A DNA stretch of 64,000 bases from Marinobacterium rhizophilum (GCF_024397915.1 NZ_CP073347.1:124001-188000); one strand, 5' to 3'; positions 17,575 to 25,945 are shown, counted from the first letter of the stretch. Numbers and translations are program-made. Notes: a model not told the origin generated them from the sequence alone.

Positions 17575-18063
17575 ATGGCGCAAATTGATCAGAGTAGTGA
17601 ACCTGAAGTGTTGGACCTGGACCGGTATGTGCCGGCACTGTTGACCTTCCTGTCGAACAAGCTGTCCTCGGGCGCATCGGCCTGCTATCGAAAGCATTTC
17701 GGAGTAGGAGTGGTCGAATGGCGTGTACTAGCGTTGCTGGCCGTTGAAAACGGGATTACCGCCAACCGGATATGCCAGGTAATCGGTCTGGATAAAAGTG
17801 CAGTTAGTCGAGCGTTGCGACTACTAGAGGACGCGGGGCATGTGAAAACTGAGGCTGATCCTGCCGATGCCCGTCGCGTTATCGTCCATTTGACGAGTCA
17901 AGGTAGAACCCTGCACAACCGGATCCTCCGTGTTGCGCGGGCACGTGAGCAGCGTTTATTGGATGATTTTACTGCCGATGAGGTTGATACTCTGGTGGAC
18001 CTGTTGCAACGAATGAATTCAAGGGTGCAGCTGGTTAACAGTTATGACCCATCTAAGTCATAA
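17575..18063 (+). CDS. MarR family transcriptional regulator
   Basis: 162-residue winged-helix repressor. The recognition region ITANRICQVIGLDKSAVSRALRLLEDAGHV is near residues 60-90, followed by the wing (DPADARRVIVHLTSQGR) and the dimerisation helix. The ATG at 17575 has only a weak ribosome binding site. It is divergent to the vanB2-dctP-vanA2 group, the usual arrangement for a MarR that controls aromatic-acid catabolism in response to a phenolic ligand. The target is inferred. Confidence 0.88.
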   Translation: MAQIDQSSEPEVLDLDRYVPALLTFLSNKLSSGASACYRKHFGVGVVEWRVLALLAVENGITANRICQVIGLDKSAVSRALRLLEDAGHVKTEADPADARRVIVHLTSQGRTLHNRILRVARAREQRLLDDFTADEVDTLVDLLQRMNSRVQLVNSYDPSKS

Positions 18064-18171
18064 ACTGAAGATCGCTCATTTGCGAGTGGATATGGGCGGC
18101 CATCAGTTGGGCTGCCAGAGGCGCAGTGCCAATTGAAGGTAGTCCGACTAGCTGTGGTTGCTTAAATGAGT

Positions 18172-18232
18172 TCGTCCGCGGTGATTCAGCCGTGGAAACC
18201 GGTTGGGAATATGTCCAACAGCCGCGTCAGGT
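18172..18232 (-). pseudogene. Remnant of an fdhA-like gene
   Basis: On the minus strand this stretch reads DLTRLLDIFPTGFHG, then a stop, then ITADE. It matches DLTLLSDIFPTGFHGCVTAG of the intact FdhA at 10974-12173. Only about 20 codons survive; no start, zinc sites or remaining frame are present. It lies just downstream of the TRAP permease gene of cassette 1, the place fdhA holds in cassette 2, which suggests that each demethylase cassette once carried its own formaldehyde dehydrogenase. Confidence 0.75.
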
Positions 18233-18281
18233 CACATTCTTGGCGACGAACGCATTCATGACAGCACTGGACTGAGGGTGA

Positions 18282-19568
18282 TCAGACCAGCCCCAGCGCC
18301 AAGACCGGGAACAGGATCAGCAGTACCAGGCGCAGCAGGTCCGACAGCACGAACGGGAAAACACCGCGGAAGATCTGCCCCATGGGCACGTCCGGCGCCA
18401 CGCTCTTGATGACGAAGACGTTCATGCCCACCGGCGGCGTGATTAAACCCAGCTCCACCGTGATCACAGCAACGATGCCGAACCAGACCGGATCAAAGCC
18501 CGCTTCGATAATCAGTGGCAGTACCACCGGCACGGTCAGCAGCAGCATGGCGATGCTGTCCATCACGCAGCCCAGCAGGATAAACAGCAGCAGCACGGCA
18601 AAGAGCACACCGTAGGGCGGCCAGCCCATCTGGCCGACAAACTCGGTGAGGAAGAAGGAAATGCGCGACACCGACAGGAAGTAGCCGAAGATTTCCGCCC
18701 CCACGATCATAAAGAAGATCATTGCGCTCAGCGCCAGCGATTCTTCCACCGCCGACTTGAAACCGGCCCAGCCCATGCCGCGGTACAGCGCCACCAGCAG
18801 GGTGGCGAAGGCGCCGATGGCCGCCGCTTCGGTTGGCGTGAAGATGCCGCTGTAGATGCCGCCGATAATGATCGCGAATACGAACATGAAGGGGACAAAG
18901 CCCCACATGCCAACAATCTTCTGTTTCAGCGTGGTCGGCTCTCCAGCGCGGGCCAGCTGGGGATAAAAGTGCACCAGCAGGGCAATGGTGGCGCAATACA
19001 GCAGCAGGCCCAGGATGCCCGGCACGAGACCGGCGATAAACATGTCGCCCACCGACTGCTCGGTAATCAGCGCATAGAGCAGCAAGGCGATGCTCGGCGG
19101 AATCATGATCCCCAGGGTACCGCCCGCCGCCAGGGTGCCGGTCGCCAGGGAGTCGGCATAGCCGTGCTTGCGCATTTCCGGCAGTGCCACCCGCGACATG
19201 CTGGCCGCCGTGGCCACCGAGGAACCGGAGATGGCCGAAAAGGTCCCGCAGGCCGACACCGCCGCCAGCGCCATGCCGCCGCGCCAGCCGCCAAACAGCG
19301 AGCGCGCCGCATTGAACAGCTCACTGGACATGTTGGCGTGAGACGCCAGCACACCCATGAGCAGGAACATGGGGATCGGGCTGAAACTGTAGTTGCTCAG
19401 GGTCTCGAAGGGACCGGCTTCCAGGATCGCGAAGGCCGGGTCAAACGCGATGATGGTGCCAAAGCCGATGACGCCGGTGGCGGCCATCGCCAGGGCGATG
19501 GGGCAGCGCAGCGCGATCATGACCAGCATCAGGCCCATGCAGATTAGACCGATAAGCGGTGCACTCAT
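18282..19568 (-). CDS. dctM: TRAP transporter large permease subunit
   Basis: Large 12-TM-type permease of a tripartite ATP-independent periplasmic transporter, 428 residues, Na+-driven symport of carboxylates. Family motifs include PIPMFLLMGVLASHANMSSELFNAA, GTFSAISGSSVATAASMSRVALPEM and LAAGGTLGIMIPPSIALLLYA. The ATG overlaps the stop of a 27-codon frame (ATGA), which itself overlaps the dctQ stop, so translation is coupled. It works with DctQ and the receptor at 20248-21270. Proximity to VanAB suggests an aromatic or related acid as substrate (inference). Confidence 0.94.
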   Translation of the reverse strand: MSAPLIGLICMGLMLVMIALRCPIALAMAATGVIGFGTIIAFDPAFAILEAGPFETLSNYSFSPIPMFLLMGVLASHANMSSELFNAARSLFGGWRGGMALAAVSACGTFSAISGSSVATAASMSRVALPEMRKHGYADSLATGTLAAGGTLGIMIPPSIALLLYALITEQSVGDMFIAGLVPGILGLLLYCATIALLVHFYPQLARAGEPTTLKQKIVGMWGFVPFMFVFAIIIGGIYSGIFTPTEAAAIGAFATLLVALYRGMGWAGFKSAVEESLALSAMIFFMIVGAEIFGYFLSVSRISFFLTEFVGQMGWPPYGVLFAVLLLFILLGCVMDSIAMLLLTVPVVLPLIIEAGFDPVWFGIVAVITVELGLITPPVGMNVFVIKSVAPDVPMGQIFRGVFPFVLSDLLRLVLLILFPVLALGLV

Positions 19569-19648
19569 GCCGCGCTCTCCTTCTTGCCCGTTAACTCCAC
19601 AATGCCGCAGCTGCAGCTGTGCAGCACCCTGTTCAGAGACCTGCTCAT
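19565..19648 (-). CDS. 27-residue ORF bridging dctQ and dctM
   Basis: The frame starts with ATGA overlapping the dctQ stop and ends with ATGA overlapping the dctM start. Its C-terminal half (SCGIVELTGKKESAA) copies the very end of DctQ (SCGILELLGKKETVTS). It looks like a tandem duplication of the dctQ 3' end that has kept translational coupling to dctM. Whether the peptide itself has a job is unknown; its main role may be to deliver ribosomes to dctM. Confidence 0.6.
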   Translation of the reverse strand: MSRSLNRVLHSCSCGIVELTGKKESAA

Positions 19649-20160
19649 GACGTCACTGTCTCCTTTTTGCCCAGCAGTTCGAGAATGCCGCAACTGAAAC
19701 CGCGCAGCGCCAGCACAGCCAGCGCGGCGGCGGACACCAGGTACATCGGCGCCAGCGGTATCAGCAGATCCTGGGTCAGCTCGCCGCTCATGGCGGACGC
19801 CCCGGCCGCCTCGAAGAAGCGCCAGCACAACAGGGCGCCAAAGACGCCGAAACAAAGGGTATAGAAGCCATCGAACCAGCGCAGCTTCGAGGCTGGCAGC
19901 TTGTGGGTGAACAGGTCCACCACGATCTGCCCCTTGTCGACGGCATGGGGAAAGGCGAACAGCATGGCGAACAACAGGCCGTACTTCACCACCTCGATGC
20001 CACCGACAAAGGTCAGATCCACCGAGCCATCCGTTACGGCAAACAGGCTGCGCGCAGCGACATCCGCCACCACACTCAGCATCATCATGACCAGCAGCAG
20101 GCCGCTGATCCGGTACAGGATCAGCGCCAGCATATCGATTGCCTTGATCAGCCTCTTCAT
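19645..20160 (-). CDS. dctQ: TRAP transporter small permease subunit
   Basis: Four-TM small permease, 171 residues, partner of DctM. Hydrophobic spans lie around residues 12-32, 50-68, 90-110 and 130-150, with VVDLFTHKLP in the central loop. I chose the ATG at 20160 (GAGGA upstream) over an upstream in-frame extension rich in Arg. The last residues (FSCGILELLGKKE) are repeated by the small frame that follows. The receptor gene is 87 bp upstream. Confidence 0.9.
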   Translation of the reverse strand: MKRLIKAIDMLALILYRISGLLLVMMMLSVVADVAARSLFAVTDGSVDLTFVGGIEVVKYGLLFAMLFAFPHAVDKGQIVVDLFTHKLPASKLRWFDGFYTLCFGVFGALLCWRFFEAAGASAMSGELTQDLLIPLAPMYLVSAAALAVLALRGFSCGILELLGKKETVTS

Positions 20161-20247
20161 TGGCTGTCCTCGCGCCAGGGAGTTAAGAGTCCGGCGGGTT
20201 AACAGGGGGCGTCTTTCAGCCTCGTCCATTAACCTGCCGGGTTGATA

Positions 20248-21270
20248 TTAGCTTGCGCAGGCCTTGCTCAATTCCTGTGCGTGGCTATAAACCTGTCGGG
20301 CCGGCAAGCCCTTGGTTTCCAGGTCGTTCAGATAACTCTCAGTAACACGCTCGAGCGCCGGCTTCCAAGCACTGTGTAATTCGCTATCGAGTTCGATGAC
20401 TTGGTGATTTAGCGCCCTGGCGTCCTGAATCGACTGTTGATCGAGGTCGTCAAAAATCCTGGCCATGAACTGTGCCCACTCGGGGCCAGAGTGCTGGTCG
20501 ATGATTGCTTTCAGGTCAGCAGGCATCTTGTCATAGACCCGCTTGTTCATCGTCACGACGAAGCTGAGCGAGTACAGGTTGAGCTCGGTGTGATGATCCG
20601 CCACCTCGTTGAGGCGAAAAACCTTGGCGCCGTCCCAGGAGATGGCAACGCCGTCGATCACTCCGCGCTGGATGGACTGGTAGGCTTCGGGTGCCGGCAT
20701 GCCGACTGGTTGGGCGCCCAAATCCTCCAGTAGCTGCCCGACGACAGTGGTCGGCCGCCGGATGCGAAGGCCTGCAATATCCTCGGGCTTGGTCACGGCC
20801 TTGCCTTTGATGTGAAGATGGCCTGGACCATTGGTCCAGACGAAGAGCGGATGGGTATCCTGGTATTCGCTGGCAATATCGCCGTCATCGTACAACTGCT
20901 GCAACACACAGGAGCCCTGGGCGGCGGAGTCGACCATCCCGGGCAGTTCAATCAGCTGTGTCAGAGGGAAACGGTTGGCTGTGTAGCCCTGAACCGTTGC
21001 GGCGACATCGGCAATCTGGCTCGCCACGGCATCGTAGGCCTTGTTGGCTTTGGCCAGTGTCTCCGCCGGATAAAGTTCAACGGCAATCCTGTCATCGGAA
21101 GCCCGGTTCAGTGACTCTGCCCAGCTGGCAAGGCCTTTGTGGATATCAGAGCTGCCAGGCCAAGGGTGGGCGAAACGCAAGGTAACCTCGGCGGCCTGTG
21201 CCAGGCTCAGGGGAGCAATGATGGCGCAGGTGGTTGCGGCGGCGATGCCGGCCCATTTTTTCAGATTCAT
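20248..21270 (-). CDS. dctP: TRAP transporter solute receptor
   Basis: Periplasmic receptor of the TRAP system, 340 residues, signal peptide MNLKKWAGIAAATTCAIIAP (cleavage after LAQA). The mature N-terminus EVTLRFAHPWPGSS and the ligand-carboxylate arginine region LRIRRPTTVVGQLLEDLGAQPVGMPAPE are typical. AGGAA precedes the ATG. It lies between vanB1 and dctQ on one strand, so receptor and permeases are co-transcribed with the demethylase. A stop-containing paralogue lies at 14924-15940. Confidence 0.93.
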   Translation of the reverse strand: MNLKKWAGIAAATTCAIIAPLSLAQAAEVTLRFAHPWPGSSDIHKGLASWAESLNRASDDRIAVELYPAETLAKANKAYDAVASQIADVAATVQGYTANRFPLTQLIELPGMVDSAAQGSCVLQQLYDDGDIASEYQDTHPLFVWTNGPGHLHIKGKAVTKPEDIAGLRIRRPTTVVGQLLEDLGAQPVGMPAPEAYQSIQRGVIDGVAISWDGAKVFRLNEVADHHTELNLYSLSFVVTMNKRVYDKMPADLKAIIDQHSGPEWAQFMARIFDDLDQQSIQDARALNHQVIELDSELHSAWKPALERVTESYLNDLETKGLPARQVYSHAQELSKACAS

Positions 21271-21324
21271 GGTCGTCTATTCCTATTGTTTTGTAACGGT
21301 CGCTATCGATTCTGGAGTGAGAGT

Positions 21325-22278
21325 CTAGATATCCAGTACCAATCGGGGACTCTGAGCGCGTGAGCAACAGGGTGTGAACTGGTCGTTTTTCGCTTTTTCG
21401 GCCTCGGTAAGAAAATAGTCGCGATGATCCGGCTCTCCCTCCAGCACCCGGGTCAGGCAGGTTCCGCACACCCCGGATTCACAGGAGAACGGGATCTCGA
21501 TATCGTGGGCCTCGAGGACCTCGATAACGGTTTTGTCGGCCGGAATCTCTAGCACCTGGCCCGTACTGCTGAGCTTGATTTCGAAGCTGCCGTCGCTGCT
21601 GTGGTCGACCGCGGCGGCGGCAAAGTATTCGCGATGCACCTGTTCGGCAGGCCAGCCCAGCGCCTCTGCGGTCTTGAGCACGTGTTCCATAAAGCCGCCG
21701 GGTCCACAGACATACAGGTGGGTGCCCGCGGTGGGCGTGGCCAGCAGACTGGCGGCATCGAGTTTTTGTGCCGCGTCACCATCATCAAAATGGAATTTTA
21801 CCCGGTCGGCAAAGGATGATGCCTGGATGCGTTCGATAAAGGCGGTTCGCGCCGGGGATCGAGTGCAATAGTGCATGTCGAAGTCCGCCCCGGCGTGCGC
21901 CAGTCGTTCAGCCATACAGAGAATGGGCGTGACGCCGATGCCCCCTGCGAACAGCAGGCTGCGCTTGGCCTCATGGACGAGCGGGAAGTGGTTTCGCGGC
22001 TCGCTGATCTGAATTCGGTCGCCTTCGCTGACTTGATCGTGCATTGCCAGCGACCCGCCGCGCGAGGCCGGGTCCTTGAGCACGCCAATTTCGTAGCGAT
22101 GGCTTTCATTGGGATGGTTACACAGCGAATACTGGCGAATGATTCCGCTGGGCAGCTGCACGTCAATATGGGCACCGGCGCTGAATGGCGGCAGTGCGGC
22201 GCCGTTTGGGCGCGCGAGCTCAAAGACGCAGATGTCGTCGGCGGCGGCTTTTTTTGAAACAACCAGGACTTCGATCAT
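21325..22278 (-). CDS. vanB: Vanillate O-demethylase oxidoreductase
   Basis: Reductase component that passes electrons from NADH to VanA; 317 residues. Flavin site RQYSLCN, nucleotide site GGIGVTPILCMAERL and CGPGGFMEHV, C-terminal 2Fe-2S ferredoxin with CESGVCGTC and the fourth Cys about 30 residues later. AGGAG lies nine bases before the ATG. It is 100 bp downstream of vanA and followed by dctP. It is clearly paralogous to the reductase at 16063-17016 along its whole length. Confidence 0.93.
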   Translation of the reverse strand: MIEVLVVSKKAAADDICVFELARPNGAALPPFSAGAHIDVQLPSGIIRQYSLCNHPNESHRYEIGVLKDPASRGGSLAMHDQVSEGDRIQISEPRNHFPLVHEAKRSLLFAGGIGVTPILCMAERLAHAGADFDMHYCTRSPARTAFIERIQASSFADRVKFHFDDGDAAQKLDAASLLATPTAGTHLYVCGPGGFMEHVLKTAEALGWPAEQVHREYFAAAAVDHSSDGSFEIKLSSTGQVLEIPADKTVIEVLEAHDIEIPFSCESGVCGTCLTRVLEGEPDHRDYFLTEAEKAKNDQFTPCCSRAQSPRLVLDI

Positions 22279-22378
22279 GACAAGTCTCCTGATCCGTCGG
22301 TGGGTGATTGATCCGGCAATGAAGTCCGCCGGGCTGTTAACTGACTCAATGAGATGGTTTCACTGCGATTGTTGCCAG

Positions 22379-23428
22379 CTAGAGGTTGGTGGTCTCTATC
22401 AATTGGCGTTCCTTCTTGAGGATACGATCGAGAATGCGCCGTGACTGAACGCCGCCGGTATCGATATTGAGCTTCAACAGTTTGCGTTCCGGATAAGCCA
22501 GAAGATTGCGCTGCTGGCGCTCCAGCATCTCCAGGTCTTCGCTGAAGATCTGTCCCTGGCCTTCACGAATCTGATCGGTCAGGGCTGCGTCGTCCGGTTT
22601 GAAGTGGCGGGCCATGCCCCAGAAATACCAGATCGAGGTTTCGGTTTCGGGCGTGATGAAATCCACCACGATGCTGCCTGCCTTGAGGTTGGGGCTGGCC
22701 TCGTAACCGCCGTTGCCTGCATGGGCTACGCCGACCTCAATCATCACGTGGCTGGGGGGACTAAAGCGGCAGATCTGCCAGCGATCGACCGGGACATCGT
22801 CGGCCAGGTGGTTGGCTCGCAAGGCGGCCTGCCAGAATGGCGGAGCCGTGACGTTGTCCATAAAGCGGCTGGTGACAACCGTGTCTCCTTCGGTGGTGGT
22901 GTGAACCGGTGCTTCGTCGATTTCTTTCTGGCCGATGCTGCTGGAATGCACATAGGTCTCATGGGTGAGGTCCATGAGGTTGTCAATCATCAGGCGATAG
23001 TCACAGTTGATGTGGTAAAGACCGCCGCCATAAGCCCATTCCGGGTTGTTTGCCCACTCAAGCTCCGGAATATCGGCAGGATCAGCCAGTTCGGCCACGC
23101 CGGTCCAGACCCAGACGAAACCGTGACGTTCGACCACCGGGTAGCTGCGAATACAGGGGAAGCCCTGCACGCGCTGTCCGGGCATGGCTGCTGTTTTTCC
23201 ATCGCAGTCCATTTTCAGACCGTGATAACCGCACACCAGCAGACCATCTTCAACATAGCCCAGTGACAGGGGCGCGCCACGGTGTGGGCAGAAATCTTCA
23301 ACCGCAGCCACTTTGCCTGCAGCGCCGCGGTAAAAAACGATACGTTCCCCGCAGATCTGGCGACCCAGCGGCTTGTCGGCGAATTCGTCTGGAGTGCAGG
23401 CAACATACCAGCAGTTTTTGGGAAACAT
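22379..23428 (-). CDS. vanA: Vanillate O-demethylase oxygenase subunit
   Basis: Rieske monooxygenase that removes the methyl group of vanillate, giving protocatechuate and formaldehyde; 349 residues. The N-terminus MFPKNCWYVACTPDE is characteristic of VanA. Rieske ligands are C47-x-H49 and C66-x2-H69; the mononuclear iron site is NLMDLTHETYVH. The ATG at 23428 has GAGGAA seven bases upstream, which settles it over the in-frame upstream codons. Two VanR-type operators lie between it and the divergent gntR gene, so induction by vanillate is expected. Other methoxybenzoates are possible substrates. Confidence 0.92.
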   Translation of the reverse strand: MFPKNCWYVACTPDEFADKPLGRQICGERIVFYRGAAGKVAAVEDFCPHRGAPLSLGYVEDGLLVCGYHGLKMDCDGKTAAMPGQRVQGFPCIRSYPVVERHGFVWVWTGVAELADPADIPELEWANNPEWAYGGGLYHINCDYRLMIDNLMDLTHETYVHSSSIGQKEIDEAPVHTTTEGDTVVTSRFMDNVTAPPFWQAALRANHLADDVPVDRWQICRFSPPSHVMIEVGVAHAGNGGYEASPNLKAGSIVVDFITPETETSIWYFWGMARHFKPDDAALTDQIREGQGQIFSEDLEMLERQQRNLLAYPERKLLKLNIDTGGVQSRRILDRILKKERQLIETTNL

Positions 23429-23454
23429 GACAGGTTCCTCTGTGTGTCTTATCA

Positions 23455-23466
23455 ATTGGATCCAAT
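23455..23466. promoter_or_regulatory. VanR operator 1 (vanA proximal)
   Basis: Perfect palindrome ATTGGATCCAAT, extended to AATTGGATCCAATT at 23454-23467, 27 bases upstream of the vanA start codon. It equals the known VanR (GntR family) operator of vanillate-inducible promoters. Confidence 0.9.
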
Positions 23467-23506
23467 TTAGCATAATTTTTGATCATGTCTAGCAAAATAT
23501 GGATAT

Positions 23507-23518
23507 ATTGGATCCATT
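23507..23518. promoter_or_regulatory. VanR operator 2
   Basis: ATTGGATCCATT, one mismatch from the palindrome; its centre is 52 bp (about five helical turns) from operator 1. A weak promoter-like pair on the minus strand (TATGCT as -10) lies between them, so the two sites would flank the vanA promoter. Confidence 0.82.
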
Positions 23519-23637
23519 TGTTGAGTCCTATACCTTTTTCGCTCAGTCTAGAGCTGCAGTAGGCACGGGTCTTTTGGATGTGACCTGACCGGGTGTTGGG
23601 CGCTGGGACCTGTTGCCCTATTGACCGGGTCGAAACT

Positions 23638-23649
23638 ATTGGATCCAAT
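23638..23649. promoter_or_regulatory. VanR operator 3 (regulator proximal)
   Basis: Perfect ATTGGATCCAAT on the regulator side of the divergent region, 75 bases upstream of the chosen gntR start. It indicates autoregulation. Confidence 0.88.
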
Positions 23650-23724
23650 ATGAGGCTATCCTCGGTACTGGCCACGGTTGAAGCTGCGGCCCAATTAATA
23701 ACGTTCGATGTCTGCGAGGTTTCA

Positions 23725-24453
23725 ATGATCAAAGCGGGCCAGCGTGTGCTCAGTACATTGCGGAAAATGATTATTTCCGGCGAACTGACGGCCGGTGAGC
23801 GTGTTGCCGAGATACCCACGGCCGAGCGGCTTGGCGTATCGCGTACGCCGGTGCGTATCGCTTTTCGGGCCTTGGAACAGGAAGGGCTTCTTATCAAGCT
23901 GGAGCGCCGGGGCTACCGAGTACGGGAAGTCACGTCAGAAGAGGTCAGTGGGGCGGTGGAGGTGCGCGGTGTCTTGGAAGGGCTGGCGGCGAGGCAAGCG
24001 GCGGAAAAAGGACTGACGGCGGAGCTGCGTCAGGGGCTGTTGAAGTGCCTGACCTGGGGGGATGCGCTGTTTGACAAGGGGTATGTCACCGAAGACGACT
24101 TGGAGGCCTACCACGACCTGAACAAACGCTTTCATTCCCTGATTATTGAAGCGAGTGGCAATCCGGCTATTAGCACGGCACTTAGCCGCAGCGAACATAC
24201 GCCTTTCGCCTCAGTGAGTTCGCTGGCCATAGATCGCCATAATCTGGCTCGGGAATACCGCCGGTTCAACTTTGCCCATATGCAGCACCATGCCGCTTTC
24301 GATGCGATCGACCATGGTCAGGGCGCACGGGCCGAAGGGATCATGCGCGAGCATGCAAATGCCACCTTGCGATACGCGGAGCTGTTCTGTTCGGAGCCGG
24401 CCGATACAGGCACGCTTCGCGTGATCAGCGGGGAGTTAAATCCCGCTGAATAG
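23725..24453 (+). CDS. vanR: GntR/FadR family regulator, VanR
   Basis: 242-residue repressor: N-terminal winged helix (about residues 1-75, with AEIPTAERLGVSRTPVRIAFRALEQEGLL as recognition region) and a C-terminal all-helical FCD ligand domain (about 85-225; DLNKRFHSLIIEASGN, and H-rich metal-site residues in HMQHHAAF). I chose the ATG at 23725, preceded by GCGAGGT; upstream in-frame ATGs at 23593 and 23650 would put coding sequence over operator 3. Divergent from vanA with three VanR operators between, so it should repress vanA and itself until vanillate binds. Confidence 0.92.
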   Translation: MIKAGQRVLSTLRKMIISGELTAGERVAEIPTAERLGVSRTPVRIAFRALEQEGLLIKLERRGYRVREVTSEEVSGAVEVRGVLEGLAARQAAEKGLTAELRQGLLKCLTWGDALFDKGYVTEDDLEAYHDLNKRFHSLIIEASGNPAISTALSRSEHTPFASVSSLAIDRHNLAREYRRFNFAHMQHHAAFDAIDHGQGARAEGIMREHANATLRYAELFCSEPADTGTLRVISGELNPAE

Positions 24454-24812
24454 GTCCTGCGCTTCATAACAATGCCAGTTCCCAATTGAGTGCCTGAGGG
24501 TTCAATGGTTGCCATTGTTATTGGTGGCCCCGGTGACCTGATCTTGAAGCGGTACTCGAGGCTAGTGCTGGGTAAATATCTTCAGCTCTATCGCCTGTAC
24601 TATCCGTTGTATGGGCGGCTTCTGGACTCATAGCCACGGGTATCGTGCCCCTCCTGAACCAAATAGTGCATGGGTGGCGGTAACGTGGAGGACGATGACC
24701 GTCGGCGCCCTGCTATTTAGTCGCTGGTGACAACGGTGCATGAAAAGAGGGCAATTAAGCAGGATAATCAATGCGAGGAGGTTGGTAAATGCGGCGCTGT
24801 AAAGTGTGACAC
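24454..24812. other. Intergenic stretch behind vanR
   Basis: About 360 bp without a supportable gene. It contains the small inverted repeat CAATGG-TTG-CCATTG (24504-24518). The DNA-binding half of the following LysR gene would be expected here but no frame for it can be found. Confidence 0.5.
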
Positions 24813-25418
24813 ATTGTTGCCACCGTCGCGGTGGCCCATTACTGGCTGTTTCCCCGTATCGCCCGTTTCAACATGGCGCACCTGGATATCAACATCAATA
24901 TCTACGCTACGGATGAGATCAGCGAAGAACTGTGCCGCAAGTCGGATCTGGGCATTCTCTATGGCAACGGGCTTTGGCCTTCGTCGCTCAATAGTCACTT
25001 CCTGTTTCGCGAACGAATCTATCCCATTTGTGCAGACGCGCTGGAGCTTCCGAAAATCAGCAGTCCAGAGGACCTTCTCAAAACCCGTATTATCAACCTC
25101 GATCCGCTGAAGTGGCGCTGGATGACCTGGCAGGACTGGTTTGATCACTTTGGTGTTGATTACCAGGTGCCGGGCAACGCGCTGGTGTTCAACCAGATTC
25201 CGCTGGCCCTGAATGCGGCGGTGCAGAGAATGGGCGTAACCCTGGGGTGGGAATTCATGATTGGCGAGTTGCTGGAGAACGGCTTTCTTAAGCTGGTTGG
25301 CGACTTCCATGTGGAAACCGGCAAGGCGGATTACCTGGTGTATGGCACGGGCAAGCCGCTGTCGGTGTCGGCGTGCCTGTTTCGGGACTGGTTGCTGCAG
25401 GAAGTCAACCCGTCCTAG
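24813..25418 (+). pseudogene. LysR family regulator lacking its DNA-binding domain
   Basis: About 200 residues corresponding only to the effector-binding domain of a GcvA-like LysR protein (HYWLFPRIARF at the start of the domain, GVTLGWEFMIGELLENGFL near the end). The frame is closed by a TGA just upstream (about 24810), and no helix-turn-helix is encoded before it. The domain itself is open to a normal C-terminus, so the loss appears to be a 5' deletion. A product starting at the GTG 24831 could exist but could not bind DNA in the usual way. Confidence 0.75.
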
Positions 25419-25516
25419 CCTGCAGGAGTGGCGAATAGCGGTCGGCATATTCCCGTCGACTCGCTGCGCTGTTGCCGCTGAGCGGGGGCTAGCGTCCGAA
25501 GGCGCCTTGCTCGGCC

Positions 25517-25699
25517 TCAGGCCGAGATCAGCAGTTCGTGGCCGATTACTTCCTTGATAATGGGGTAGGGGACCTTGTACTTTTTGCCGTCGTACTTGAT
25601 CACGGCGTAGTCCGGGCACATTTGAACGACAGTGCAGTTGACGACTTTCTTGCCATCGGTGATGCGAACGATATTAAAGTTTCGAAGAATTACAGCCAA
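25517..25699 (-). CDS. Small conserved-looking protein of unknown function (60 residues)
   Basis: Not recognised. The sequence is compact and beta-rich with alternating Val/Ile/Tyr and Lys (ITDGKKVVNCTVVQMCPDYA, YDGKKYKVPYPII), like a small OB- or SH3-type barrel. The start appears to be TTG at 25699, with GAGGTAACGACC directly upstream as ribosome binding site. It lies downstream of the cyclodeaminase-like gene on the same strand, separated by about 245 bp, and is preceded by the LysR fragment on the other strand. Two cysteines (residues 22 and 28) could bind metal or form a disulfide. Confidence 0.6.
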   Translation of the reverse strand: MAVILRNFNIVRITDGKKVVNCTVVQMCPDYAVIKYDGKKYKVPYPIIKEVIGHELLISA

Positions 25700-25945
25700 G
25701 GTCGTTACCTCTGTTTGGGGTTGTCACGCTAAAAGTCGCATCTGGGCAGGGCTGAGGCGCTGCCAGTGCTACTGATGCCGGTGATCGCCATGTTACCTTG
25801 TCACCGGCCGTTCAGGCAGGGAGGCTGTTCCCCTGGTCTGATAGGTCGCCAGGAGGCCGCCCGCGCTGACGTCGAAATTGCGCCTTGTGGTCAAGCTGCT
25901 GGCGACCCGTTAAAGACGCCATTGATGGCGAAGCAGTACCCTGGG

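Noticed and set aside
23593..23724. Longer vanR start
   Set aside because: It would place coding sequence over a VanR operator; GntR proteins of this kind begin just before the winged helix as with the ATG at 23725.
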